Both the position numbers and the translations under genes were made by a program. Below, in pieces: positions 44,109-53,091 of a stretch of 64,000 nucleotides of DNA. Positions within the stretch are counted from its first letter, which is position 1, and each line of letters begins with the position of its first letter. Source of the stretch: Atopobium sp. oral taxon 810 str. F0209 (GTDB taxonomy: Bacteria; Actinomycetota; Coriobacteriia; Coriobacteriales; Atopobiaceae); assembly GCF_000466405.1 (NCBI RefSeq), contig NZ_KE952949.1, positions 181,773 to 245,772 of the forward strand, read 5' to 3'. The notes under the pieces are model-generated. The model did not search any database. It worked only from the letters and a program-made list of their open reading frames with translations, and was not told the origin of the DNA.

Positions 44109-46479
44109 GCCTAAGCTTGAGCTCCCACCACGTCCTTCAATTCCTTTTCTTAGTTGGACATTGGTAGGAGTATTGCTTGTCTCTTTCTTGTTTCTACGTT
44201 ATTTGCCTTTGAAGTTGGATGCACGCCAGTGGAACGTGTTGCTTATAGCAACGGGCGTCTATATCCTGGGCAACTTGCTTGTTATTAGCAAGATGTCGGC
44301 TTCTGCCAACAAACATACTATTAAAGCTTTGCTTGTTGGTATTTGTATGGGACTTGTAGCAGTAGAACTTTTTGTTGTGCGGGGTTTTACGGTAGCTTCT
44401 GCTTTGGAAAATTCCAATCTTTCTGCTTGGCAGTTTCGTGTTGTGGGGGACTGCAAACAAACTCGTTTTGGCTGGCGCTGCCGAGCTCAGGCCCATTCAA
44501 ATGAGGGACACAGTGTTGACGTATGGCTAAGTTTGCATGAGCCCGTAAATTACGGTGAACAACTTGTCGTAGTAGGACGCTATAAGCCTTTGACTAATGA
44601 TAGCTGGGGATATCGCTCAAGGCTGCAGGGTATTTGGGGTGAAGTTTCGGTTCGCTCAATACGCAAGTCAATACATCCTCAAGGCTTATTGGCCATACCT
44701 ATTATGTTTAGGCGACGGGCACTCTCAAATTTCCGCCCAGAAATAGGAGCAAGTCGAGCAGTACTTGCTGGTGCTGTGTGTGGTTACCGATCTAGTCTAG
44801 ATGCACAAGGGCTAAATGAGCTTTTTTCTGCTTGTGGCGTAGCGCATTTGATGGCGGTATCAGGTGGGCATATTGCTATCATTTCTAATCTACTTCTACA
44901 GCTAGCCAAGCTCTTACAACTCAAACCAGGTAGTCGCGCTGTTTTGAGTCTTTGTATTTCTGCTCTTTTTGTCTTGAGTTGTGGCGCCCCTCCTAGCGCA
45001 ATACGTTCTTGGATAATGTCAGCAGTTGCTGCGCTTTCTTGGTGTGTGGGTCGACGTAAGCACACCCTTTCAGCCGTGAGTTTTGTTGCGCTTCTTATGG
45101 CAATTTGCAATCCTGGACTTGTGGGACAGCTTGGCTTTCAGCTTTCGGTGCTTGCAGTAGTGGGGCTTTGTCTGTTTTCTGTATATGCCAACTATGCACT
45201 GAAAACTCTTTTTGCTTTTCCAAAACGAAATCGCCTGCCAAGAAGGCTCCAACGCGCGCTTAATGAAGCACGTTCAAGTTGTGCTGCAAGTCTCGTTTGC
45301 CAAACAGTTACCGTACCGCTGACACTGCCGCTCTTTTCTCTTATATCATTTGTTGCTCCACTGGCAAATAGTATGGTTATGCTGCCCTTTACAGCTCTTG
45401 TTGTTTGTGGAGCTTTAGCTGCTAGTACTGTGGATATTCCCTTGGTGAACAAAATGTTTCTTACCATCTGTGACGTCTGTGCAAATTTTGTACTTACTAT
45501 TTTGCGTCTACTTGCATCATTTCCTCTCGCATGCATAACGGTGGAGTTGGGAAATAATGTGGGTGAACTGCTCTTTTTACTAATGATTTTTGCTTTGCTA
45601 GTTGCCCTTTATCGTCTGTGGCCGCCCATACAAAAGAAAATCTGTATCAAGCTGTTTTTGGTAGTTGTACTTGCCTTTTTTGGTTTCTTTGTACGATGGC
45701 GTTATTTTGCTCCCGCGCGAATGGTGGTACTTGATGTCGGCCAGGGTGATGCCATCTTGGTTCAAGAGGGGGCACAAGCCGTGCTGATTGATACGGGACC
45801 TCCAGATACGCTTAACATTGCCCTTGCACGTCAAAAAGTATTTCATTTGGATGCGGTTATTTTGACGCATCAACACACAGATCATGTAGGTGGAGTAGCT
45901 GATCTTGCGTACAAAGTTCCTTGCGAACAGATATATTTTGCCGAAGGTGTCACATCCGAACTTTCTCCTGAGCTGGAGTCTGCATGCACGGCATTGGTGG
46001 GGACCCAACTCAAAGAGCTGTCCTATGGGGATACATTGCATGTGGGGCAATTTGTCTTAAGGATGATTTGGCCTCAAATGCCCGTAAGTGGACTTGAAAA
46101 TAAAGATTCAATACAGTTGGATTTGCTTTATCAAGATGACAAGCGGGAATTTCGAGCTCTGCTTACGGGAGATGCAGAAAAAGAGGAACTAGCAGAACTC
46201 CTCGCAACGGGCGATATTGGCGATATTGACGTTTTGAAGCTAGGACATCATGGTTCAAAAATTTCTTTAACTGCAGAGCAGGCGCAAGAACTTTTGCCTG
46301 AGCTTTGTCTTGCCAGCGCGGGTGAGGGAAATAAGTATGGGCATCCAGCAGGCGAATGTATTGAGATAGTCAGAGGCGTTGGATCACGTTTTCTATGTAC
46401 GATTGATTGTGGTGACATCTGTGTAAGTCCTGCCGAAGGGGGACCTGCCATCGTATGTCAAAAGAGTTTTGCAGACTAA
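44101..46479 (+). CDS. comEC: Competence DNA channel ComEC/Rec2
   Basis: A 792-residue membrane protein that carries single-stranded DNA into the cytoplasm. An N-terminal DUF4131-like part with two or three membrane helices, a central competence domain with many helices (AVSGGHIAIISNL), and a C-terminal metallo-beta-lactamase domain (LDVGQGDAILV, LTHQHTDHVGGV, LKLGHHGSK). I choose the GTG at 44101 because AAGGA sits 8 bases upstream; an in-frame ATG at 44092 and GTG at 44065 are alternatives. It overlaps comEA by 8 bases. Confidence 0.92.
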   Translation: MFEPKLELPPRPSIPFLSWTLVGVLLVSFLFLRYLPLKLDARQWNVLLIATGVYILGNLLVISKMSASANKHTIKALLVGICMGLVAVELFVVRGFTVASALENSNLSAWQFRVVGDCKQTRFGWRCRAQAHSNEGHSVDVWLSLHEPVNYGEQLVVVGRYKPLTNDSWGYRSRLQGIWGEVSVRSIRKSIHPQGLLAIPIMFRRRALSNFRPEIGASRAVLAGAVCGYRSSLDAQGLNELFSACGVAHLMAVSGGHIAIISNLLLQLAKLLQLKPGSRAVLSLCISALFVLSCGAPPSAIRSWIMSAVAALSWCVGRRKHTLSAVSFVALLMAICNPGLVGQLGFQLSVLAVVGLCLFSVYANYALKTLFAFPKRNRLPRRLQRALNEARSSCAASLVCQTVTVPLTLPLFSLISFVAPLANSMVMLPFTALVVCGALAASTVDIPLVNKMFLTICDVCANFVLTILRLLASFPLACITVELGNNVGELLFLLMIFALLVALYRLWPPIQKKICIKLFLVVVLAFFGFFVRWRYFAPARMVVLDVGQGDAILVQEGAQAVLIDTGPPDTLNIALARQKVFHLDAVILTHQHTDHVGGVADLAYKVPCEQIYFAEGVTSELSPELESACTALVGTQLKELSYGDTLHVGQFVLRMIWPQMPVSGLENKDSIQLDLLYQDDKREFRALLTGDAEKEELAELLATGDIGDIDVLKLGHHGSKISLTAEQAQELLPELCLASAGEGNKYGHPAGECIEIVRGVGSRFLCTIDCGDICVSPAEGGPAIVCQKSFAD

Positions 46480-46519
46480 AGGTATTATCTAAGTCATAAA
46501 ACATGCGAGGGGAGAGTAG

Positions 46520-47494
46520 ATGCCAGCAACAAAAAACAGTGCAATGCTTGTGGCTTATGCGGCAATTGGTAGTGATGAGCGCAAAAAAAAGTCCGTTGTG
46601 GATAGGCTCAAAAAGCATTTAGCTGCAGGTATGGAAGCTTTCAATTTGGATGAAATAAACGCTACGTCTGAACTTGATGCAGCTACCCTATTGGGTTCGC
46701 TCAATACTCTCCCTTTTGGGGCAGATAGGCGTTTTGTTATCGTGAACGCCGCTGATCGTCTAGATAAGACGGTCAAAGATATGTTGGTGGATTATCTTTC
46801 AAATCCCAATGGTGTATGTACGCTTTGCTTACTTTTTGACTCGTTGCCAAAGAATACCCGTCTCTACAAGGCCATAGCTTCTATCGGGCCTAAAGCAATT
46901 ATTGACTGTGTACCAAAAAGGAACCGTGCGCTTGTTGCGGAAGTAAATAAGTTTGCACAGGCACGAGGAATGTATATTGATGGTCCCGCGGTTGACGAGC
47001 TTATTAAGCGCTCAGGAGAGTCTGGAAAACTGCTAGAAAATCAAGTTTCCCAGCTTTGTACGCTTTGTCGTACACAAGGACATATTAGCTACAACGATGT
47101 CGTCAACAACATTTCGCAAACCGCAGAAATTAAACCTTGGGATTTTCTTGATCCTGTCTGCGAACGCAATGCGGTTAAGGCGCTAACCCAATATCATCTG
47201 ATGGCAAAACCCTCACAAATCGCCCTTCTCGCAATGTTAGTTGGTCGTTTGCGTGAGTTGATTTGTACTCAAAGTTTGATGGCGCGAGGCCAAGAATACG
47301 CACTAGCTTCTACGTTAGGTAAGCGAGATTTTCAGATAGATAAGTACAAACGTTGGGTAAGAAATTTTGCTCCCGGTGAACTCAGTCGGTTTGTGAGAGC
47401 TTGTGCTGACTGCGACCGAGCTCTCAAATCAGGTGCTGATCCTGACATAAGCTTTACCCAGCTTATTTTGCAAATCTGCGGTGCTGTTCAGTAG
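46520..47494 (+). CDS. holA: DNA polymerase III delta subunit
   Basis: A 324-residue clamp-loader subunit that opens the sliding clamp. The AAA-like N-terminal domain has LLGSLNTLPFGADRRFVIVNAADRL, the middle and C-terminal parts SGESGKLLENQVSQL, KPWDFLDPVCERN and a helical collar. It usually follows comEC, as here, and rpsT is next on the opposite strand, the common bacterial order. The ATG has GAGGGGAG upstream. Confidence 0.92.
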   Translation: MPATKNSAMLVAYAAIGSDERKKKSVVDRLKKHLAAGMEAFNLDEINATSELDAATLLGSLNTLPFGADRRFVIVNAADRLDKTVKDMLVDYLSNPNGVCTLCLLFDSLPKNTRLYKAIASIGPKAIIDCVPKRNRALVAEVNKFAQARGMYIDGPAVDELIKRSGESGKLLENQVSQLCTLCRTQGHISYNDVVNNISQTAEIKPWDFLDPVCERNAVKALTQYHLMAKPSQIALLAMLVGRLRELICTQSLMARGQEYALASTLGKRDFQIDKYKRWVRNFAPGELSRFVRACADCDRALKSGADPDISFTQLILQICGAVQ

Positions 47495-47530
47495 TACGCC
47501 TTTGCTTTGCTGCATCCCGTAGCAAGAAAC

Positions 47531-47605
47531 TGCAAACGGTTCAAAACCGTCGTTTGAAATTGCAAATGCGCAGGATTGAATTTGAGAATCAAAGAATTAT
47601 GAACC
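47531..47605. repeat. TGAACC-family elements, locus 3
   Basis: The 20-mer TGCAAACGGTTCAAAACCGT (47531-47550) is identical to 30256-30275 and contains the same hairpin. It is followed 50 bases later by TGAACCCTC at 47600. The 30-bp units seen elsewhere are not recognisable here. The gap 47495-47785 between convergent holA and rpsT holds this element, a short 33-bp repeat and the rpsT terminator; I reject the open frame across it. Confidence 0.75.
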
Positions 47606-47633
47606 CTCTTCGAAAAGAGAGGTCTGTCGATGG

Positions 47634-47700
47634 GATGCCTGCTGAAGAGAGAGACCTGCTTGAAGAGATGCCTGCCGAAGAGAGACCTGCTTCAGCGAGA
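47634..47700. repeat. Two-copy 33-bp tandem repeat
   Basis: GATGCCTGC(T/C)GAAGAGAG begins at 47634 and again at 47667, with ACCTGCTT in both units. The second copy lacks two bases of GAGAGA. It is distinct in sequence from the TGAACC family next to it. Confidence 0.7.
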
Positions 47701-47703
47701 GTT

Positions 47704-47742
47704 GAAAGAAAAAAAGACTCCGCAGCTTTTTACTACGGAGTC
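47704..47742 (-). terminator. Intrinsic terminator of rpsT
   Basis: On the minus strand GACTCCG (47742-47736) pairs with CGGAGTC (47722-47716), followed by TTTTTTTCTTTC. Perfect 7-bp stem and long T run. Confidence 0.85.
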
Positions 47743-47785
47743 CGCAAATGCAATGTAGTTGCAAAAACTTTAGGCTACAAAAACC

Positions 47786-48049
47786 TTAGGCCATCTTGTT
47801 GACCATGTTCTGAACGCCAGACTTGCGCTCAGCGGCTTGATTTTTGTGAATGATGCCCTTTGCTGCAGCCTTGTCAAACTTACGACCAGCAGCGTTTGCA
47901 GCGAGCTGTGCTGCATCTTTGTCGCCAGCCTCAACAGCAGCGACGACCTTTTTTACATAGGTCTTGAGCTCAGAGCGTACTGCCTTGTTACGCTGACGAG
48001 CCTTCTCAGCGGTGAGAATACGCTTCTTCTGCGACTTGATGTTTGCCAC
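47786..48049 (-). CDS. rpsT: 30S ribosomal protein S20
   Basis: An 87-residue Lys/Ala-rich primary 16S rRNA-binding protein. MANIKSQKKRILTAEKARQRN and the C-terminal AAKGIIHKNQAAERKSG are diagnostic. The GTG start has AAAGGA upstream on the minus strand. A strong terminator follows. Divergent from lepA. Confidence 0.97.
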   Translation of the reverse strand: MANIKSQKKRILTAEKARQRNKAVRSELKTYVKKVVAAVEAGDKDAAQLAANAAGRKFDKAAAKGIIHKNQAAERKSGVQNMVNKMA

Positions 48050-48176
48050 GTGCTTTTCCTTTCAACCAATCATCAATGAGGCCTCTACGCTGAGACAAGC
48101 GACGTCTGGAAGCGTGGGGGCACAACCAGACGGGAGGTCAACCTGTGAAGTATAACACTCAGAGGGCTAACTGAGG

Positions 48177-48190
48177 TATTATCTTTCCCA
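48177..48190 (+). promoter_or_regulatory. Possible leaderless promoter of lepA
   Basis: TATTAT (48177-48182) lies 7 bases before the lepA ATG, which has no ribosome site at normal spacing (GAGG is 13 bases away). This is the -10-to-ATG spacing of leaderless actinobacterial transcripts. No convincing -35 is visible. Confidence 0.35.
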
Positions 48191-50004
48191 TGAATACTAC
48201 AGACACATCACACATCCGTAATTTCAGCATCGTGGCTCATATCGACCACGGTAAATCGACGATCTCTGATCGCATTCTTGAGCTTACACATACCGTTGAA
48301 CAGAGAGATTTGACCTCTCAGATGCTTGACAGTATGGACATTGAGCAAGAGCGTGGCATCACAATCAAGTCGAATGCCGTGCGCGTGCTCTATGATGCTG
48401 ACGATGGCGAAACCTACACCTTCAATCTTATTGATACTCCAGGGCATGTTGACTTTACCTATGAGGTCAGTCGTAGTCTTGCTGCCTGTGAGGGAGCAGT
48501 ACTGGTGGTAGATGCTACCCAAGGCGTGGAGGCACAGACGGTTTCCAATGCCAATCTTGCGATGAATGCCAATCTTGATATTGTGCCTGCCATCAACAAG
48601 ATTGATTTGCCCTCTGCACATCCCGAGGAAGTAAAAGCCGAAATAGAGGATGCTCTTGCCATTCCTGCTGATGATGCTGTGCTTGTCTCGGGTAAGACGG
48701 GCGAGGGTATCCACGATTTACTTGAGTCTATTGTCTATTTGGTGAAGCCCCCTACAGGAGATGAAACTGCGGCTTTACGGGCACTTGTTTTGGATTCCTA
48801 CTTTGATGCGTATCGTGGTGTCGTTGCAACAGTCCGTGTCTTTGATGGCTCTATATCTGCTGGTGACAAACTGTGCATGATGGCTTCTAATACGCCATTT
48901 TTGGTGGAAGAAGTGGGATGTAAGCGTCCGCTCGAGACTCCCTTAAAGTCACTGGATGTAGGTGAAGTAGGCTATGTGGTGACTGGTCTTAAGGACCCTG
49001 CTTTGGTAAAAGCGGGCGATACCCTTACTGGCCAAAACCGTCCGTGTGCCCAGCCTTTACCAGGTTATCGTGAAGTTAAGCCGATGGTCTTTACCGGGCT
49101 TTTCCCGATTGACAATAAAGACTACGAGAATCTTCGTGATGCCCTCACCAAGTTGCGTGTTAATGATCCAAGTTTGGTATGGGAACCCGAAACTTCGGTT
49201 GCTTTAGGCTTTGGTTTTCGCGTGGGTTTCTTGGGTTTGTTGCATATGGAGGTTGTTAAGGAACGCTTGGAGCGTGAATTTGATCTTGACCTTATTGCCA
49301 CAAGCCCCAGCGTTAACTATCACGTTTATCTGACTTCAGGTGAGATGATTGAGCTCACAAGTCCCCAAGATATGCCTGAGCCTACACGTATTGAGCGTAT
49401 TGAGGAGCCTTATCTTAAGGCCGAGGTCATCGTGCCACCTGAGTTTGTTGGCGCGGTTATGGATTTGACTGTTGAACACCGTGGCACCTTCGTCAACATG
49501 GTTTATCTCTCAGATAAGTCAGTTGAGATGCACTGGGAGATGCCACTTGCAGAGCTTATTCTTGACTACTTTGATCAGCTTAAGAGCCGTACCAAGGGCT
49601 ATGCCAGTCTTGACTATGACTTCTATGAATACCGCGAGAGTCCTCTCGTTAAACTCGATATTTTGCTCTCGGGTGATGAGGTGGACGCATTGTCATTTAT
49701 TGTGCACAAGGACAAGGCATATACGCTCGCGCGTGGTCTTTGCGACAAGCTCCGCGAGCTTATTCCTCGTCAGCAATTTGAAGTACCTATTCAGGGTGCT
49801 ATTGGCAACAAGATCATTAGTCGTAGCACGGTGCGTGCGCTTCGCAAAGATGTCCTTGCTAAATGCTATGGCGGTGATATCAGCCGTAAGCGTAAGTTGC
49901 TAGAAAAGCAGAAAGAGGGCAAGAAGCGCATGAAAACCCTCGGTTCGGTTGAAGTGCCTCAGGAAGCCTTTTTGGCTGTGTTGCGCGTGGGCGACGATCA
50001 GTAG
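48190..50004 (+). CDS. lepA: Elongation factor 4 (LepA)
   Basis: A 604-residue ribosomal GTPase implicated in back-translocation and 30S biogenesis. G motifs [17 protein letters not shown] and NKIDLPSA, then EF-G-like domains and the LepA-specific C-terminal domain ([34 protein letters not shown]). Length is standard. Shares a bidirectional terminator with the convergent Abi gene. Confidence 0.96.
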   Translation: MNTTDTSHIRNFSIVAHIDHGKSTISDRILELTHTVEQRDLTSQMLDSMDIEQERGITIKSNAVRVLYDADDGETYTFNLIDTPGHVDFTYEVSRSLAACEGAVLVVDATQGVEAQTVSNANLAMNANLDIVPAINKIDLPSAHPEEVKAEIEDALAIPADDAVLVSGKTGEGIHDLLESIVYLVKPPTGDETAALRALVLDSYFDAYRGVVATVRVFDGSISAGDKLCMMASNTPFLVEEVGCKRPLETPLKSLDVGEVGYVVTGLKDPALVKAGDTLTGQNRPCAQPLPGYREVKPMVFTGLFPIDNKDYENLRDALTKLRVNDPSLVWEPETSVALGFGFRVGFLGLLHMEVVKERLEREFDLDLIATSPSVNYHVYLTSGEMIELTSPQDMPEPTRIERIEEPYLKAEVIVPPEFVGAVMDLTVEHRGTFVNMVYLSDKSVEMHWEMPLAELILDYFDQLKSRTKGYASLDYDFYEYRESPLVKLDILLSGDEVDALSFIVHKDKAYTLARGLCDKLRELIPRQQFEVPIQGAIGNKIISRSTVRALRKDVLAKCYGGDISRKRKLLEKQKEGKKRMKTLGSVEVPQEAFLAVLRVGDDQ

Positions 50005-50030
50005 GACTTCTTTAAAATATTGCAGCAAAA

Positions 50031-50059
50031 CAAGCCTGGTGTTTAACGCCAGGCTTTTG
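50031..50059. terminator. Bidirectional terminator between lepA and the Abi gene
   Basis: CAAGCCTGG (50031-50039) pairs with CCAGGCTT (50049-50056), followed by TTG on the + strand and preceded by AAAAC, giving T-rich tails on both strands. The Abi stop codon lies inside the loop. Confidence 0.65.
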
Positions 50060-51008
50060 CTATGAACATAAAAAATCGGTAGCAAGACACGAGTGCTTCA
50101 TTGTCTGTATACCAATCTGCATGCTTGCGTGCACGAGCAAAGAGTTTGTCAAGAGATGTATGTGCATATGTACGTCGCCGCTCATCTCGAACAAGCTCTT
50201 TGGAACACCAGAGTGCGGCAAGTAACTCTAGAGTGCGCGGATTGGAAGTCCAGCGTTCAATTTCCTGCTCACTTGTAATGCGTGCACTTTTTAGTGCCTG
50301 TGTGAGTAATAGGGGAGTTTCATAGGGAGTATAACCAGATGCTATGCCATTGAGAATGCAGGAACCATGTGCACAGGCATTGCGCAAATCTTTGGTATCT
50401 TTAAGCAGATAGCGCAGCTGTATTAGCTCTTCACTATGCCATCTACGCGCACAGAAACCCCAGAGGTCAAGAAAGTCTCCAAAATCAAATACTTCGGCTA
50501 TAACCCAGAGCGGCATGTCTCCTACATATTTATCAATGAGAAGCCCTGAATAGATGTCATTATCCCCGCGGCGACTTTCCAGCTCTGCCATAAGCCGTTC
50601 CTGCTTACCGGCGGATAGACTGCTGATATAAGCCTCAACAATTTCGTAGGGATCTTCGTGTTTTTTGTTTGCAAGATAGAGTAGCTGTAATTTGGCAGAG
50701 TGCTCTACATCTAGGGCTAGTGGCAAGAAGCTCAAGCGAAGTTGGTGGTCAATCTCAGTCAAATCCATGAGTTCGGCAAAGTCGAGTCCTATATAACTAC
50801 TTGAACCATCGGCATGACGGAGCTTGGGAAACAGCGATTTATAGGATGCAGTACGCATAAAGCCGCCTGTATCACGTAGGTAGCGAGCGGCAGTATTTTG
50901 ATCAACACGCTCAAAACTAATACCACGGGATGCAAGGTAAGAGATCTGGTCTTTTGGGTTAAGCGTGGGACCAGGTTTGCCATGCCAGCGTGTCGTATGT
51001 TTTGCCAT
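50043..51008 (-). CDS. Abi_2 family (AbiD/F-like) HEPN protein
   Basis: A 321-residue protein resembling abortive-infection Abi_2 proteins. Early segments RGISFERVDQNTAARYLRDTGGF and LDFAELMDLTEIDHQLR are typical. KDLRNACAHG gives R209-x4-H214, the HEPN ribonuclease motif; this family has been placed in the HEPN superfamily. By family knowledge it could act as a phage-triggered RNase, but this is not shown. It starts 20 bases after the hisK-type gene with GGAAG upstream, so the two are co-transcribed. No antitoxin-like partner is seen. Confidence 0.75.
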   Translation of the reverse strand: MAKHTTRWHGKPGPTLNPKDQISYLASRGISFERVDQNTAARYLRDTGGFMRTASYKSLFPKLRHADGSSSYIGLDFAELMDLTEIDHQLRLSFLPLALDVEHSAKLQLLYLANKKHEDPYEIVEAYISSLSAGKQERLMAELESRRGDNDIYSGLLIDKYVGDMPLWVIAEVFDFGDFLDLWGFCARRWHSEELIQLRYLLKDTKDLRNACAHGSCILNGIASGYTPYETPLLLTQALKSARITSEQEIERWTSNPRTLELLAALWCSKELVRDERRRTYAHTSLDKLFARARKHADWYTDNEALVSCYRFFMFIAKAWR

Positions 51009-51028
51009 ATTTATCTTCCGTTTCTAAC

Positions 51029-51931
51029 CTAGTCGAAGCGAAGTAGGCTTCCTGCCATGTGCTCAAAACGGTAGACACCCTCAAAGCCTAATGTGCGTAG
51101 TAAATCATAGGCTTGACGTAGGTAACTGCCGAGGTGAGCAGGCTGGTGAGAATCACTTCCCACCGTGATAATGTGTCCGCCTAAATCGCGATACAGTGAC
51201 AAAATTTCTTTGCAAGGTTGCCAATCAGACAGTCCGTAACGTACCGATGAGGTATTAAGTTCGATGCCCTTACCATCACTAATTGCTTGCTCAAGAATTG
51301 CGGCAACTACCTCGCGGTAAGCAGTAAAAGGGCGCCTATCAGCGGGGTTGTCACGTTTAATAGCATCCAGATGCGCCAGTACGTTATAGCCCTTGAAAGT
51401 TTGCTGGCAGTCTAAGATTTCTTCATAATAAGCCTGCGTGATAGCTTCGGGTGCTTTGCCTTTTTGGTAGTCGTTTGACCAGAACTCAAGATCCTCAATC
51501 TGATGGCAAGAAAGCAAAACAAAATCAAGTTCATCTTTGCGTGCATCTACCAAATGCTGATTGGAATCGATGGTGTGTCGTTGTACTCCCAATTCCAGTC
51601 CGCAGCGTACGCTTAATTTACCGCCCCACCAATCATGTTGAGCTGTACCCCAACGTTCACGAGCTGCAGCAATAGCAGGAAAGTAGTGCTGATAGTCAAC
51701 ATTGGTGACATTGCGAGCAGATTTATAAGCTTCTCCTGGCTTGGCGTAACTCTTATCAAAGAGTGTGCCAGCAGCATCAAGAGGACTGAGATCGTATTTA
51801 ATGCCGTAATCTACATGGTCAGTAAAACAAATTTCGTCAAGACCAAGACGACAGGCATCCCTACATACTTCTTCAATAGGGTAGTTAGAATCATCTGAAA
51901 AAATACTATGCACGTGGTAATCCGCATACAT
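51029..51931 (-). CDS. PHP-domain phosphoesterase, HisK-type histidinol phosphatase
   Basis: A 300-residue metal-dependent phosphoesterase. HVHSIFSDDS (H6/H8), FTDHVDYG, VLLSCHQIEDLEFWS, VLAHLDAIKRD and GSDSHQPAHLG supply the trinuclear metal site. It best fits histidinol phosphatase of the HisJ/HisK type, the last but one step of histidine synthesis, but no other his genes are present and related PHP enzymes exist. GAGG lies upstream of the ATG. Divergent from dus and upstream of the Abi gene. Confidence 0.8.
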   Translation of the reverse strand: MYADYHVHSIFSDDSNYPIEEVCRDACRLGLDEICFTDHVDYGIKYDLSPLDAAGTLFDKSYAKPGEAYKSARNVTNVDYQHYFPAIAAARERWGTAQHDWWGGKLSVRCGLELGVQRHTIDSNQHLVDARKDELDFVLLSCHQIEDLEFWSNDYQKGKAPEAITQAYYEEILDCQQTFKGYNVLAHLDAIKRDNPADRRPFTAYREVVAAILEQAISDGKGIELNTSSVRYGLSDWQPCKEILSLYRDLGGHIITVGSDSHQPAHLGSYLRQAYDLLRTLGFEGVYRFEHMAGSLLRFD

Positions 51932-52014
51932 ATAATGCCTCTTTCTAGAGTGCGTGTCTGTCCGTATGAGGACACTATTGCTATTCTAATTGAGTTACAG
52001 CAAAGGGAGGAAAT

Positions 52015-53091
52015 GTGCAGCAGACAGCACAAGAGGTACTTGAACAGTATGCACTCGCCGCGGGTTTAATGACCACTTGGGAAGACGTACCTCAGCTTAA
52101 AAGCCTTACCGAGCGCTTGCAGTCCAGACCATATTTGATGGCTCCCATGGCTGGTGTGAGTGATGTTGCGTGGCGCATTATGGCGCGTGCGGGTGGGGCA
52201 GCTTTAGCATATAGCGAGATGGTGTCAGTTGCAGGTATTCACTTTGGTGGTGATAAAACCTGGGAGTTGGCGTTGCCGCATGAGTTCGAACCAGAACTTG
52301 CGGTTCAACTTTTTGGGGCTCAAGTCGAACAGTTTCGTGAGGCGAGCGAGCAGGTAGTAAAGCGTGTAGGCAAAAAACTCGTGCTTATTGATATTAATAT
52401 GGCCTGTCCTGTGCCTAAAGTGACTCGCAAGGGCGAAGGTTCTGCTTTGATGCTTGATTCTGGTCTTGCGGCAGAAATTGTAGTTGCATGCCGTGAAGGT
52501 GTTGCAGCAGGGGCGGCCCATTTGGGCATAGAGCCTGTGCCAGTAACCTGCAAAATTCGGCGCGGCTACAAGATGGATAACGAGCTTGCACCAAACTTTG
52601 CTCAAAAAATGCAAGAGGCAGGCGTCTCAGCAATTGCGGTGCATGGACGCTTTGCCAATCAGTTTTATCGTGGTGAGGCTGATTGGTCGACAATTTCGCG
52701 CGTGGTGGATGCAGTGGATATCCCCGTTATTGCTTCAGGTGATATCAAAGATGCTGAGTCTGCACAATCAGCACGAGAGCAGACTGGTGCCACAGCCGTG
52801 ATGGTGGCTCGTGGTACTTATGGCAATCCTTGGATTTTTAAAGACGCACAGCTGTTGCAGATGGGAAAGATTCCTCCTCAGCATGATCTTCATCAACGAC
52901 TTGCAGCTTTTCGTTGTCATGTTGCTTTGCTTGAAGCTACGGGGGTGCATATTGCTCGGGCACGTAGTATCGCAGGCTGGTACTTTAGGGGGATTCCTGA
53001 TGCTGCAGAATGGCGCAACCAGGCTATGCACTGCTTGGATGCCCAGTCCTTTATTGCCATGGCAGACAAAATTGAAGAGACACTCTCATGA
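52015..53091 (+). CDS. dus: tRNA-dihydrouridine synthase
   Basis: A 358-residue FMN enzyme reducing uridines in the tRNA D-loop. LMAPMAGVSDVAWR, LIDINMACPVPKV (catalytic Cys), VHGRFANQFYRGEADW and VMVARGTYGNPWIF are present. The GTG start has GGGAGG 6 bases upstream. It overlaps hemW by 4 bases. Confidence 0.93.
   Translation: MQQTAQEVLEQYALAAGLMTTWEDVPQLKSLTERLQSRPYLMAPMAGVSDVAWRIMARAGGAALAYSEMVSVAGIHFGGDKTWELALPHEFEPELAVQLFGAQVEQFREASEQVVKRVGKKLVLIDINMACPVPKVTRKGEGSALMLDSGLAAEIVVACREGVAAGAAHLGIEPVPVTCKIRRGYKMDNELAPNFAQKMQEAGVSAIAVHGRFANQFYRGEADWSTISRVVDAVDIPVIASGDIKDAESAQSAREQTGATAVMVARGTYGNPWIFKDAQLLQMGKIPPQHDLHQRLAAFRCHVALLEATGVHIARARSIAGWYFRGIPDAAEWRNQAMHCLDAQSFIAMADKIEETLS

Noticed and set aside
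47554-47802. 82-codon open frame between holA and rpsT
   Set aside because: It runs through the 33-bp repeats, the rpsT terminator and the 3' end of rpsT, has no ribosome site and matches no family.
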